A stretch of DNA of 64,000 nt, taken from NCBI GenBank assembly GCA_964416595.1, contig CAYQES010000001.1, forward strand, positions 120,825 through 184,824, in the 5' to 3' direction. The position numbers and the translations under genes are program-made. Position 1 is the stretch's first letter; each line of letters starts with the position of its first letter. The notes beneath the pieces are model-generated. The model worked only from the letters and a program-made list of their open reading frames with translations. It was not told the DNA's origin and did no database searches. This DNA comes from JAKFYM01 sp964416595 (GTDB lineage Bacteria > Bdellovibrionota > UBA1018 > CAIPTA01). Shown piece after piece: positions 50,925 to 60,361 of the stretch.

Positions 50925-51272
50925 CTAAGCGCAGTAGAGCTGCACAAAATCAATCAGTCGATTCAAATCGATAGGTTTTTTTAAAAAGCCTAAGGCACCA
51001 GGAATACGAGGACTACCCGGCACGGCGGAAATCACCAATACCGGCACTTTTTCAAAGTCTTTGTGGCGGCTTTTTTCTTCCAAGAATTGCCAGCCATTCA
51101 TAACCGGCATCATTAAATCCAAGAGCACGAGCCCTGGTTTTTTTTCGGCCATTTTGTTCAGGGCATCCATGCCGTTTTCGGCCGTTGTGACGTCGAAACC
51201 TTCGTCTTGGAGAAAACCCTCAAGGGCGAATCTGATATCACTATCATCTTCGACCACTAAAACACTTTCCAT
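50925..51272 (-). CDS. Stand-alone CheY-like response regulator
   Basis: A 115-residue receiver domain with no output domain. Acidic pair in VVEDDSD, phospho-acceptor D52 in LLDLMMP, Ser/Thr switch in VISAV and Lys in FLKKP are all present. It would be phosphorylated by a histidine kinase, possibly the PAS/GAF kinase at 55.8-58.2 kb, and act by protein contact. AGGAGG lies 5 bases before the ATG at 51272. It is convergent with dbpA (3-base gap). Confidence 0.94.
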   Translation of the reverse strand: MESVLVVEDDSDIRFALEGFLQDEGFDVTTAENGMDALNKMAEKKPGLVLLDLMMPVMNGWQFLEEKSRHKDFEKVPVLVISAVPGSPRIPGALGFLKKPIDLNRLIDFVQLYCA

Positions 51273-51359
51273 GGATTCCTCCTGGATCATTAGGCTCCAT
51301 TAAAAGCATCAAACGATCGAAAGATCCCCTTCTAATCTGCCGCATCCTTAAAGATCGGC

Positions 51360-51503
51360 TTATTCCATATCAGCAAGGGCCGCTTCTAGGCGGGAAATCC
51401 GTTGGCTCTCCGCCTGTTCCACTTGGGCCTTAGCACCCACTCCCAGCTTCCAGCCGAAGAGTATGATCGCTAACACTAAAACTAGGTATACGTTGGTACG
51501 CAT
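51360..51503 (-). CDS. 47-residue single-pass membrane protein
   Basis: A short gene: MRTNVYLVLVLAIILFGWKL gives one membrane helix, followed by a charged amphipathic helix (QVEQAESQRISRLEAALAD). GGAGG lies 5 bases before the ATG. It could be an anchor or regulator of a membrane complex. It lies upstream of the CheY-like gene on the same strand, with an 87-base gap. No family recognised. Confidence 0.7.
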   Translation of the reverse strand: MRTNVYLVLVLAIILFGWKLGVGAKAQVEQAESQRISRLEAALADME

Positions 51504-51726
51504 AAATTCCTCCACACCACCAAGAGGTGCAGAGCCAGGGCCGATTCATAAGCATTGAAAAAGAAAGAGCTTTTTTTATGAAGGCTAACCCCTTAAGGCT
51601 AAGTATTGGATTCTCTTCTTCTCTCAAACGAAACTGTCTCTTGGCGGAGACAGTCCAAGGAAAACGTCCGATACCATCATATTAAAACAGTCAATTTTGA
51701 CTAAGTGTGGTATCAAATCAGCTCCT

Positions 51727-53328
51727 ATGCAAAGCAATAATGAAAATACAAATTTCCAAACTTTCTCCCTTAGTGCCCCAATCCAAAAGGCTCTCGAAGA
51801 ATTGGGCTACACTTCCCCCACCCCCATCCAAGCAGAAACCCTGCCGATTCTCTTGGGCGCACCCACGGATTTTCTAGGGCTTGCCGCCACGGGCACAGGA
51901 AAAACCGCCGCTTTTGCCATTCCCCTTTTGGAACGCATTGAGCCTAATACATCTGGCGTGGAGGCCCTTATCCTTTGCCCCACCCGCGAATTAGCCATCC
52001 AGGTTTCTGGGCAAATCAATCTTTTAGGTAAATATAAAAAACTGAAAGCCCTGCCGATCTACGGCGGCGCAGGCTACGGCGACCAAATTTATGGTTTAAA
52101 AAATGGCGCCAAGATTGTGGTTGGCACTCCGGGCCGCGTGGTGGACCACATGAACAAAGGCACCCTCCGCTTAGATAAACTAAAAGTATTGGTACTCGAC
52201 GAAGCGGACGAAATGATTTCCATGGGTTTTAAAGAAGACCTAGAACTCGTTCTAGGCAGCATTCCCCAGAACCAAGCCAACACTTGGTTTTTCTCCGCCA
52301 CCATGGGTGGAGATGTGCGCAAAGTTGCCAACACCTATTTGCGAGACCCGCAAAAAGTGCAAATGAACCGAAAAGAAATGCTCCCCGAAACAGTAGAGCA
52401 AACCTATTTCATGGTGCACGAATACGATAAACCAGAACTCGTTTGCAAAATTATCGATTCCACCGATGATTTTTTTGGCATCATTTTCTGCCAAACAAAA
52501 TCCTTAGTGGCTGATCTGCACCAATTCCTCGTGACCAAAGGCTATAAAGCCGATTGCCTCCATGGCGATATGGACCAAAAAGGCCGGGATCGCGTGATGA
52601 ACTCCTTCCGTGAACGCCGCATCTCGATCCTCACAGCCACTGATGTGGCTTGCCGTGGCCTTGACGTAAAAGATATTTCCCACGTGATCAATTACTCAAT
52701 TCCTAGAGAGCTCGACAATTACGTTCACCGCATTGGTCGCACAGGCCGTAACGGAAAATCGGGCCTGGCGATTAGCCTTGTAACCAACAGCCACCGCAAT
52801 CTCATTGGTCGCATTGAACAAATGACCCAAAGCCGGATGAAGGAAGGAAAAATTCCTACAGCGAAAGACGTAGCCCTTCGTAAAGTAAGCAATGTGCAAA
52901 AAACTTTTGAGCAAGTGGGCCCCCAAGGGCGAGTACTTGAACTTTTAAGTGATTCTTGGCGCAAAAGCATCGAAACTTTGAGTAAAGAAGAAATCGTTTC
53001 CCGTTTTCTTTCTCTAATTCATCCGCAACTTAATAATCCAATACCCGCGCCCACGCCGGCAGCACCAAGAGCAGAAAGAAATGCGCACTCTCACGCTCGC
53101 ACCAACACCTATAAACACAAGCCCTCGCGCCCCCATAGTGGCCCCATCCCACGGCCTGAGCAGCGCCGTGTTCATACCCTTCCCAGTGCTCATTCTCGCC
53201 CACGAGCCAATCAACAGGGCACAACTCCTTGGGGCGCTAAAAAACCCCAACAGAAAGGGCGTTGGAATAACCGTCCAAGTCGCCCATCTCGCCCGCCCGA
53301 ACAGAAAAAATCTAGCCGGGTCAATTAG
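51727..53328 (+). CDS. DEAD-box RNA helicase with long basic tail
   Basis: A 533-residue DEAD-box helicase of the DeaD/CshA type. Q motif SPTPIQAET, motif I ATGTGKT, VLDEADEM, FSATMG, HRIGRTGRNGKSG are complete. A helical extension follows the core, and the last 90 residues are a disordered tail rich in Pro, Arg, His and Asn (for example HSHARTNTYKHKPSRPHSG). It would remodel RNA, probably ribosome assembly or cold-shock mRNAs. No DeaD-type RNA-binding domain is present, so the tail likely binds RNA. No ribosome binding site precedes the ATG at 51727. Confidence 0.93.
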   Translation: MQSNNENTNFQTFSLSAPIQKALEELGYTSPTPIQAETLPILLGAPTDFLGLAATGTGKTAAFAIPLLERIEPNTSGVEALILCPTRELAIQVSGQINLLGKYKKLKALPIYGGAGYGDQIYGLKNGAKIVVGTPGRVVDHMNKGTLRLDKLKVLVLDEADEMISMGFKEDLELVLGSIPQNQANTWFFSATMGGDVRKVANTYLRDPQKVQMNRKEMLPETVEQTYFMVHEYDKPELVCKIIDSTDDFFGIIFCQTKSLVADLHQFLVTKGYKADCLHGDMDQKGRDRVMNSFRERRISILTATDVACRGLDVKDISHVINYSIPRELDNYVHRIGRTGRNGKSGLAISLVTNSHRNLIGRIEQMTQSRMKEGKIPTAKDVALRKVSNVQKTFEQVGPQGRVLELLSDSWRKSIETLSKEEIVSRFLSLIHPQLNNPIPAPTPAAPRAERNAHSHARTNTYKHKPSRPHSGPIPRPEQRRVHTLPSAHSRPRANQQGTTPWGAKKPQQKGRWNNRPSRPSRPPEQKKSSRVN

Positions 53329-53408
53329 GCACCACTTCAGCCCTTCCCCTAAAAAAACGCATCTCAAGCGTGGCACTTTTGTTGCGAGGCCATCTATGGG
53401 GGGCTCTT

Positions 53409-54005
53409 ATGGTAAGCCATGGACGGCATATCGCGCTTATTCTCTGTCTATTTTTCCTATCTGCTTGCGCTAAGGAAAAACAAAAAAAAACCGGCTGGTC
53501 ATCCTTTCCCGTAACAATCTATACGGATCCTGCGGTGGTTTCCAACAATGCTAATAAAGCGGACTTCATAGCCGCCATGGATTTTTGGGAGGAAAAAGCG
53601 GGCCGCACTCTCTTTGACTATAAAGGAGACTGGACTGGCTCTGCCCCCTTTGAAGGCAGCCCTGATAAGCCTTCCGCCATTTTTGCGAATGTGATTTTTT
53701 TCCTAAATCCCTGGCCCTTTTCAGGCAATACAGCAGGGCAAACCACGCTTTTGAGCTCTGAACACGGATGGGAAGGATCGATCATTATGCTGAACCCAAA
53801 CATTCCTCTTTGTTCTGGAAATTGCGAAGGGGAGAGTTTTCGCACTAGTAAACAAAAACTATTAGCACATGAATTGGGGCATTTTTTGGGCCTTGGCCAT
53901 AACCAGCAAAACGAGGAAGATATTATGTATCCATCTCTGGCGCCCGGAGGCTCATTAGCAAATGCATCCGTAGATATCGCAACTTTAGGCCAAATTGTTC
54001 AATAG
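53409..54005 (+). CDS. Matrixin-like zinc metalloprotease lipoprotein
   Basis: A 198-residue lipoprotein: MVSHGRHIALILCLFFLSAC with lipobox LSAC. The zincin motif HELGHFLGLGHNQ (HExxHxxGxxH) and a following IMYPSLAP (Met-turn) mark a metzincin of the matrixin/M10 type; the His and Glu positions are complete. It would cleave proteins at the cell surface or after release. GGGGGG before the ATG at 53409 acts as the ribosome binding site. It overlaps the convergent HEAFH gene by 7 bases. Confidence 0.88.
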   Translation: MVSHGRHIALILCLFFLSACAKEKQKKTGWSSFPVTIYTDPAVVSNNANKADFIAAMDFWEEKAGRTLFDYKGDWTGSAPFEGSPDKPSAIFANVIFFLNPWPFSGNTAGQTTLLSSEHGWEGSIIMLNPNIPLCSGNCEGESFRTSKQKLLAHELGHFLGLGHNQQNEEDIMYPSLAPGGSLANASVDIATLGQIVQ

Positions 54006-55087
54006 GATTTTTCTAGTTCCGCCGCCAACAATTCTACATAGGCAGCCGCATTGTTTTGCCTAGAAACCTCTTGGAGAAAAGGCAGAAAAGCAGAGCCCTT
54101 TATTCTTTCCAACAGCATCAATTGCGCAAGACCCGTAAAGTAATAAAGCACCGTGGGCTGTGAAGCCTTAAGGTTGCTTTTGAAGTTGCTCAAGAAATCT
54201 TCTTTTGAGATTAAGCCTAATTGTAGAACGGTACTCATGCCAATATATTGGGCGCTGCCTTCGATAGTTTCCCGATTGGCTTCAAATTGTAAACAGTTAC
54301 TTATGCCCTCACTCGCCTGATTTGCGGGCAGCGGGCCCACGATGCGATAACGTTCCTTGCGAAGGCGAATAAATTCCTTTAAAGGCGTTAAGAAATCTCC
54401 GTTCCCCAAGGAAATGCTCACGGCTTCATAGAGAGCGGCCACCTCTTGCTCTAAAACTTGCTGCACTCCTGGAGATTTTTTATAGCAACTATCCCTAGCG
54501 GTATTCTTTCCAAGTCGTAACCTCGGCCACGGGTTAGTGCTTAAACCGCGATTTTGGTGAAAGAAGTGAAATGCCTCGTGCACCATTATGGAAAAATCCA
54601 TTGCCAGAATATCGAGGCCCTGGTTTTTAGCCCTAAACCAATAGATTAGAGCATACGGCAGCGAATGTTTGTTTAAAACTTGCGTAACTGTGGGCACAAG
54701 ATCCTTCGCCACAGAACAACACAAAAATACACCATTTTCATTTACAAAGCCCTCACCATTAAAAGCACCTTTGCCTGGGTAACCCGCTTGCCTAGGAACA
54801 AAATCAAATCCACCACCTTGTGCTGGACGCTTAGAAATGCTCACGCTCTCCAACAACCTGCCGCCATGGATAAGGTGCGCACAGTTGGAGATATCTGGGT
54901 CTAAAATAAAAAGTGGGTGCTGGGAAAACTTGAAGTTAGGCCAGAGCGGAGCACTTGTGGATTCCTGGGCGGTAAAACCTAGAAGCTTCTGCATTTGTGG
55001 AGATCGATTGCTATCGCAGCCAGCTCCTTTAGCCACTTGCACCATAAGGAAAAAACCTAAAGCGCAAAAATGCCACGATTTCCACAT
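53999..55087 (-). CDS. Secreted zincin-like protein (HExxH)
   Basis: A 362-residue exported protein. The signal peptide MWKSWHFCALGFFLMVQVAKG begins at ATG 55087. IMVHEAFHFFHQNRG carries HExxH, and EANRETIEGSAQYIG further on has the Glu-rich helix expected for the third zinc ligand of gluzincins. It has several Cys (GCDSN, NCAHL, FLCCSV, DSCYKK, SNCLQF), so it is disulfide-rich and extracytoplasmic. It could be a peptidase, but the family is not recognised, and catalysis is unproven. Tail-to-tail with the matrixin-like gene. Confidence 0.7.
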   Translation of the reverse strand: MWKSWHFCALGFFLMVQVAKGAGCDSNRSPQMQKLLGFTAQESTSAPLWPNFKFSQHPLFILDPDISNCAHLIHGGRLLESVSISKRPAQGGGFDFVPRQAGYPGKGAFNGEGFVNENGVFLCCSVAKDLVPTVTQVLNKHSLPYALIYWFRAKNQGLDILAMDFSIMVHEAFHFFHQNRGLSTNPWPRLRLGKNTARDSCYKKSPGVQQVLEQEVAALYEAVSISLGNGDFLTPLKEFIRLRKERYRIVGPLPANQASEGISNCLQFEANRETIEGSAQYIGMSTVLQLGLISKEDFLSNFKSNLKASQPTVLYYFTGLAQLMLLERIKGSAFLPFLQEVSRQNNAAAYVELLAAELEKSY

Positions 55088-55255
55088 AACGCCCCCATCC
55101 TTGCGGTCGTAATTAGTACCTTCTTCCATGGTAGAGGCGGAGGGGGCTCTATGCCTACTAAAACGAACGCTAGCCGAACCTAGCCATCAACAAGCCCGAT
55201 CTGAAAAAATTCAATAATATTAAATATTTATATGAAATAATGCGCCAGATTAATC

Positions 55256-55284
55256 TTGACTATAATGCTATAAGTTGCTATTAT
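55256..55284 (+). promoter_or_regulatory. Sigma-70-type promoter of the 55307 gene
   Basis: TTGACT (55256-55261), 17 bases, TATTAT (55279-55284): both hexamers match the consensus at five of six positions. The start would be near 55291, giving a leader of about 16 bases before the ATG at 55307 with AGGA inside it. The stretch before it (55200-55250) is AT-rich. Confidence 0.75.
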
Positions 55285-55306
55285 GCTAACGGTTTTAGGA
55301 TTTATT

Positions 55307-55834
55307 ATGCAGTACATAACATCTCTCCTTTTCTTAGCCCTCTGCTTTACCGCTTCTCAAGCGCAGGCCGCTCCTCACTCGAAAAAAACCATGAGGGGTT
55401 TTTATTGCTCTGCAGAAACATCCAACCCTAAAGCCCTGGAATTTTCTGCTGCCCTCAATAATGAAATTTTTCAAAAAGTGAGCGCCTCTCTTGATTCACA
55501 ATTTAGTGTTGGAACAGATAAGGACCGCGTTCACGGGGCCGTTCTTCATCTTGATAAGAACTCCCGTTACGTTGTGGGAAAAATCAGCACCGAAGGGCAA
55601 GAAAAGTTTTTTGCTTTAGTAGACTGGAAATCCCCCGAACCCCAAAAAATTCTGGCTGATCTATTAGATGCAGGCTGTGACGGGCTCGTTAGCTTGGTGG
55701 ACTTCGCCTATGAAGAAACAGACTTTATCGATGATGCTGCGAGCGGCCTACTTCGCCTCCTAATCGATATCCTCCCTTCTAGCCAAGAAGAAAACGACCT
55801 TAAAAACCATGGTGTCGTCGGCATACGTGGCTAA
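55307..55834 (+). CDS. Secreted protein of unknown function
   Basis: A 175-residue exported protein. The signal peptide MQYITSLLFLALCFTASQAQA is clear; AGGA precedes the ATG. The mature part has Cys in FYCSAE and AGCDGL. It starts with a basic stretch (PHSKKTMRG) and ends with a helical region with acidic residues (PSSQEENDLK). I do not recognise the family. It is driven by a good promoter and its stop shares CTAA with the convergent histidine-kinase gene. Confidence 0.75.
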   Translation: MQYITSLLFLALCFTASQAQAAPHSKKTMRGFYCSAETSNPKALEFSAALNNEIFQKVSASLDSQFSVGTDKDRVHGAVLHLDKNSRYVVGKISTEGQEKFFALVDWKSPEPQKILADLLDAGCDGLVSLVDFAYEETDFIDDAASGLLRLLIDILPSSQEENDLKNHGVVGIRG

Positions 55835-58206
55835 GCGGACTGTTGCAAGGCAGGCGCCTTTTGTAATTCCACCACAAAAGTAGATCCCCGATTCACTTCG
55901 CTCTCCACCCAGATTGCGCCGCCATGGCCCAGTACAATTTGTTTAGAGATATATAAACCTAAACCCAAACCACTAATGCCTTGGTAAGAAACCGCTCTTT
56001 CGAAGCGATCAAAAATGCGCTTATACTCTTTTTTGTGCACTCCGATTCCGTGATCCTGCACCTCTAAGCGCACCTTATCACCTTTGTCATAAACAGACAC
56101 ACGCACTGCCTTACCAGCTCCATACTTCATGGCATTGGATAACAAATTCACCACCACTTGCTCCATGCGGAAGCGATCGCATTTGATCCACAAGCCTTGG
56201 CTGGCATCAAACACCACAGAACAATTGGCTAATGCCATTTGATCTCGGTAACGATCCACCACATCTCGAACCACCTCAGAAAAATCTGTGCGCTCAAAAG
56301 AATACGAAATTTTTCCCGATTCAATCCTTGTTACATCCAACAAACTCTCTATCAAATCTACTAAGCGGTTTACTTGTTTCTGGGCAATGTCAAAAACTTG
56401 AGCCAATTTTTCTGGACTAGGCGCAAGTTGCAATTCTGGATTGATTTTTCTTCTGGCCATTTGTATTTGCAGCTTTAAAGAAGTCATTGGTGTTTTGAGT
56501 TCGTGGCTTGCAATGGATAAAAATTCATTGCGCACTTGGATGGCTCGCTGGGCTTGTTCATAGAGGCGAGCATTTTCCACAGCCAACCCGGCACGGCGCC
56601 CTATTTCCTGGGCCATTTCTTGGTCTTCCACAGCATATTTTTTCCCAGGAGTTGCATAAAAAAGCAAAATCGCTCCAATGCTCCGCTCTCGTAGAGAGAT
56701 AGGCGCAACTAAAGAAGAGTGTAATCCCATTTCCACACAGGCTTCAGAAGAAAGGCGGCCGTTAAAAAGCAAAGTATTTTTAAGTAAGGGAATTTTACTT
56801 TTATCGATATGTTCAGCAGCAACCAGCTCACCATACTCTCGCTTTTCATCCCCTAGAATAATGGCGCACGCATCGGCCATAGTAGGAATTAAAAAGCTTG
56901 TCAATTTCCGCAAAGTTTCTTGGTAAGAAAGAGAAGAAGCCAAGCAAATCCCAGCCTCTGCCAAGAACCTGGCCCGCTCGGCGGCGCGGTCGGAAACCGC
57001 TCGGGCCGCTTGTTCGCGAATCAAACCCAAACGCTGTTCTTCGGCTTTTTTATGCTCTGTAATATCTTCTGAAATTCCTAACAAATATTCTGGATCGCCC
57101 TTGGCATCGAATAGAGGAATTTTTTTAGTATGCAAAATCTTGAGGCCACTTTTTGTATTAATTTCCTCTTCAGGAATATCCACAATGGTTTTTCCACTGA
57201 GCACAGCTCGATCCTTGGAGGTAAAAAAATCGGCTTGTTCTTTAGAGAAAAAATCGTAGTCATTTTTTCCCACAAGCTCTTTAAAGGAGTAGCCCAGTAG
57301 ATTTTCACCAGCCAAATTAAAACGCACAAAACGCAAATTTTTAGCGTCTTTCACAAATACCATATTGGGAAGATTTTCAATTAGGGAGTCAAGAAATGCC
57401 CTAGACTCAGATAACTCAGCCGTGCGCTCGGAAACCCTACGTTCCAACTCTTCGCCTAATCGTTTTTGGTCGTCGATATCTGTGCTAGTGCCAAACCATT
57501 TTACAATTCTGTTATAAGAATCAAGGAGCGGTAAAGCTCGGCTCAGATGCCAGCGAAACACACCATCAGCACGGCGAAACCGACACTCCACTTGATAGAG
57601 TTCGCCTGTTTGCAAGGCATGCGACCAACGCTCTTGCACCTCCCCCAGATCATCGGGATGAACCACAGACTCCCAACTAAAATCATTAGCTGGCACAAGG
57701 CCCGTATATTCAAACCAACGTTGGTTGTAATAAGTTATGGCTCCTTGGGGGGTGGCTGTCCAAACAATTTGTGGGATAGCTTCTGCCAAAAAATAAAATC
57801 GGCGTTCATTTTCTTTTAATTCCTCCTCCACCCATTTTTGATGAGTGATATCTTCTTGTAAACAAATCCAGTAGAACCTATCTCCAACCATCAAAGAAGA
57901 GATGCGGGCACGAGTAAAAAACCGACTGCCATTTTTGCGCACATTTTGCCATTCTCCCTCCCACGTGCCCTTTTCTTTTAACTCTACTAGTACGGCTTTT
58001 ACTTTCTCTTCAAATTCCTTTTCGGAATAAGCGTTTTGCAAGCGCACATGCTGGCCCCAAAGCTCCCCTGGCCGATAGCCGAACATGGCGTCTTCGGCGG
58101 CATTTGTATAGAGGATGATGCCCTTATCATTAATAAGGCAAACACCTTCGGCCATTCGCTCCAGAACCTTTTCGTGGAGCTTAAAGGAGTCATCCAACAA
58201 ACGCAT
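55831..58206 (-). CDS. Hybrid-sensor histidine kinase (PAS-PAS-PAS-GAF)
   Basis: A 791-residue cytoplasmic sensor kinase. Three PAS domains (starts near 15, 140 and 275 from ATG 58206) are followed by a GAF domain (about 415-560), a HisKA dimer domain with IASHELKTPMTSLKLQIQ (phospho-His) and an ATPase with N box VVNLLSNAMKYG and G boxes VQDHGIGVHKKE and GLGLGLYISKQI. There is no membrane segment and no receiver domain, so a separate regulator is needed; the orphan CheY-like protein at 50.9 kb is a candidate. GTG at 58224 is an alternative start. It ends tail-to-tail with the secreted-protein gene. Confidence 0.93.
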   Translation of the reverse strand: MRLLDDSFKLHEKVLERMAEGVCLINDKGIILYTNAAEDAMFGYRPGELWGQHVRLQNAYSEKEFEEKVKAVLVELKEKGTWEGEWQNVRKNGSRFFTRARISSLMVGDRFYWICLQEDITHQKWVEEELKENERRFYFLAEAIPQIVWTATPQGAITYYNQRWFEYTGLVPANDFSWESVVHPDDLGEVQERWSHALQTGELYQVECRFRRADGVFRWHLSRALPLLDSYNRIVKWFGTSTDIDDQKRLGEELERRVSERTAELSESRAFLDSLIENLPNMVFVKDAKNLRFVRFNLAGENLLGYSFKELVGKNDYDFFSKEQADFFTSKDRAVLSGKTIVDIPEEEINTKSGLKILHTKKIPLFDAKGDPEYLLGISEDITEHKKAEEQRLGLIREQAARAVSDRAAERARFLAEAGICLASSLSYQETLRKLTSFLIPTMADACAIILGDEKREYGELVAAEHIDKSKIPLLKNTLLFNGRLSSEACVEMGLHSSLVAPISLRERSIGAILLFYATPGKKYAVEDQEMAQEIGRRAGLAVENARLYEQAQRAIQVRNEFLSIASHELKTPMTSLKLQIQMARRKINPELQLAPSPEKLAQVFDIAQKQVNRLVDLIESLLDVTRIESGKISYSFERTDFSEVVRDVVDRYRDQMALANCSVVFDASQGLWIKCDRFRMEQVVVNLLSNAMKYGAGKAVRVSVYDKGDKVRLEVQDHGIGVHKKEYKRIFDRFERAVSYQGISGLGLGLYISKQIVLGHGGAIWVESEVNRGSTFVVELQKAPALQQSA

Positions 58207-58263
58207 AAGCGCACTAAATACCACAAGTTTTATCGAGGAAAAAAGTCACTCGGGCAAAATTGC

Positions 58264-59016
58264 CTACCGCATTTTACCGTGTGCAGAAATCCGGGAAGCC
58301 ACTTCTTTAACAGCCCCGAAAAGATGAGTAAATTTTGTAAATGTCTGGTGGCTTAAGGCTAAGGAACGAGCAAGATATTGAACCGTATCCCTCTCTAGCT
58401 TTTCTGCCGCACCACTTCCCGCCTCTAGCTCTAGCCGTTGCCGTAAACCTGGATCCCGTAAAAACCGTTCAATCATTTGCCGATCTATTTCATGATGAAA
58501 TTGTAAACCGTACACCTTCTCACCATAACGAAATCCTTGGCTTTCACACACACTAGATCGCGCCAAATGCACGGCTCCCTTAGGAATATCAAATGTATCC
58601 CCATGCATTTGAAATACTTTTTCTTTACGGGAAAAATCGCTGAACAAAGCATCTTTTTGACCATGGGTGGTGAGCTCAATATCCTGCCAGCCCACTTCCC
58701 GTTCCTGATGCTTGCGCACATGGGAGCCTAGCACATGGGCAAGGATTTGAGACCCTAAGCAAATCCCTAAAATGGGAATGTTGCGTTTCAATGCGCTCTC
58801 CACCAATTGACACTCATGTAGCAAATGAGGATAGCGATCCGCTTCGTATACTCCCATTGGGCCACCAAGCAGCACTAAACCATCATATTTTTCTATAGAA
58901 GGTTGGGCTTCTGGATCCCGATGAAAATTCACATAACGAAGTCGAAAGCCCGCAAAGGCCGCTTTCAAAGTGCCAAGGTTTTCTTGGGCTAAATGTTTAC
59001 AAACCAAAACCCGCAT
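58264..59016 (-). CDS. Class I glutamine amidotransferase (GMP-synthase-like)
   Basis: A 250-residue class I glutamine amidotransferase. The nucleophile elbow GICLGSQ (Cys near 85) and LQFHHEID near 170 supply Cys, His and Glu. LLGGPMGVYEAD is the oxyanion-strand landmark. It hydrolyses glutamine, or a glutamyl amide, to release ammonia or a glutamate; here there is no synthetase domain, so it may be a stand-alone hydrolase of the GuaA-like/YfeJ type. GGTGG precedes the ATG. The M28 gene precedes it by 12 bases, so the two may be co-transcribed. Confidence 0.9.
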   Translation of the reverse strand: MRVLVCKHLAQENLGTLKAAFAGFRLRYVNFHRDPEAQPSIEKYDGLVLLGGPMGVYEADRYPHLLHECQLVESALKRNIPILGICLGSQILAHVLGSHVRKHQEREVGWQDIELTTHGQKDALFSDFSRKEKVFQMHGDTFDIPKGAVHLARSSVCESQGFRYGEKVYGLQFHHEIDRQMIERFLRDPGLRQRLELEAGSGAAEKLERDTVQYLARSLALSHQTFTKFTHLFGAVKEVASRISAHGKMR

Positions 59017-59028
59017 GGAGCCACCATT

Positions 59029-60228
59029 TTACGGCTGACGGGCGGTGGAGGATCCTAAATCCATAGCAAGCACGAGCGCAATCTTAGCAAACACCAAAGA
59101 ATGGCGGAAACTGGATCGATCGCTGCTTACCACATCATCCCGCGTGTGAATCCTACGATTCGAACTGTTCATGCCGGCCTCAAATGGCATCAAGGCCGGA
59201 TAACCCTGGCGATGCCAAGAAGCGTGATCGCTACATCCATAGCCACAACGATCGGCAATCAAGCGCACTTGCAAATAAGTATCATTCATAGCTACTAGAT
59301 AATCCCGCAGCCACGCGCTCGTAAAATCCTGCATATTACCGATCACAAACTCACCCGCTCCGGGGAAGAGAGTCATATCAAGTTGCAATACTGCCACCAC
59401 ATCGCGGTTTTCTTGTTTATACATTCTAGCAATTTCAGCCGAACCCAATAATCCCGATTCTTCTCCTGCATACCAGAAAAACTCCACACTGCGCTCTGGG
59501 CGCCCCTGAGTAATCAACACACGTAGCGCTTCTAGCAGACTTGCGGAACCGGAAGCATTGTCGTCGGCTCCAGGAGCATTGCCACCATCTCGATGATTGA
59601 TGGAATCTAAATGTCCGCCCAGCACAATGATTTCCGACGGCCGGGATTTTCCCTCCAAATGCACTCGCAAAGATTTTTGGCGCGTACTTGTGTGAGTAAT
59701 TTGCTGCACAGACCATGCTCCTGGATATGCGGCCAACATTTCTCTTAATCGGCTCTCAAGATCGTTCACATGCACATTGGGATTAGCTAAACGGTTATCG
59801 CGGCTAGGATAAGCCGAGAGCCACTCCACGGTGCTACGGATATTTTCTTCTTTTAATTGCCCAAGCGCCATTTCGATGGCGGGATTTTTCTCTAACTGCA
59901 GAGGCGCGATCGCACTCATGCTTTTCCAAACCGCATCTTTTTGCGCCATTTTTTTGAGATCAGCTATTAATTGCGAGCCAGAAGCCGTGAGACCAGGCGG
60001 CAGCACTTCATAACCACCGCATCTGCCCGCCTCATGGGCCAAATGAGAAATGCGCTCCCGCATTTTTTCTGTCACCTGGGCGTATCCCACATTCAAGGCC
60101 GTATCTTTGGCAGTAACCTTGGCACCGGCTTTTTCCAAAAATTCTAAATTGCCCAATACAGGCGTTGAGGGCGCGGCGGCAAGAGAAGTGAGTGGTAGGA
60201 AAATAAGAGCGAAAGTGAAAGTTTTCAT
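59029..60228 (-). CDS. M28 family zinc aminopeptidase
   Basis: A 399-residue exported M28 peptidase. The signal peptide MKTFTFALIFLPLTSLAAA begins at 60228. Ligands of the two zinc ions are visible: GGHLDSIN, GADDNASG, WYAGEESGLLGS, LQLDM and CGYGCSDHASW. It has an N-terminal inhibitory-like region (about 25-140) as in Aeromonas aminopeptidase. It removes N-terminal residues from peptides outside the inner membrane. It is divergent from the M14 carboxypeptidase gene by 133 bases, so the two may be co-regulated. Confidence 0.93.
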   Translation of the reverse strand: MKTFTFALIFLPLTSLAAAPSTPVLGNLEFLEKAGAKVTAKDTALNVGYAQVTEKMRERISHLAHEAGRCGGYEVLPPGLTASGSQLIADLKKMAQKDAVWKSMSAIAPLQLEKNPAIEMALGQLKEENIRSTVEWLSAYPSRDNRLANPNVHVNDLESRLREMLAAYPGAWSVQQITHTSTRQKSLRVHLEGKSRPSEIIVLGGHLDSINHRDGGNAPGADDNASGSASLLEALRVLITQGRPERSVEFFWYAGEESGLLGSAEIARMYKQENRDVVAVLQLDMTLFPGAGEFVIGNMQDFTSAWLRDYLVAMNDTYLQVRLIADRCGYGCSDHASWHRQGYPALMPFEAGMNSSNRRIHTRDDVVSSDRSSFRHSLVFAKIALVLAMDLGSSTARQP

Positions 60229-60361
60229 AGTCCCCATCCTTAGGTTTAACTACTTATTAGCTTATGACCAAGGGCGAAAAAAGCGCAAGCCCTTACGATT
60301 CTTTATTGCTAGGGTTTAACGGATGGTATTACTTTAAGACGTATCTTTGGAGGGAACCCAC

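Noticed and set aside
53014..53376. 120-codon minus-strand frame at the end of the helicase gene
   Set aside because: It is the antisense of the basic low-complexity tail; no initiation signal.
60270..60294. AAGGGC/GCCCTT inverted repeat between the M28 and M14 genes
   Set aside because: Only six bases with a 13-base loop; likely chance in this region, though it is near the divergent promoters.
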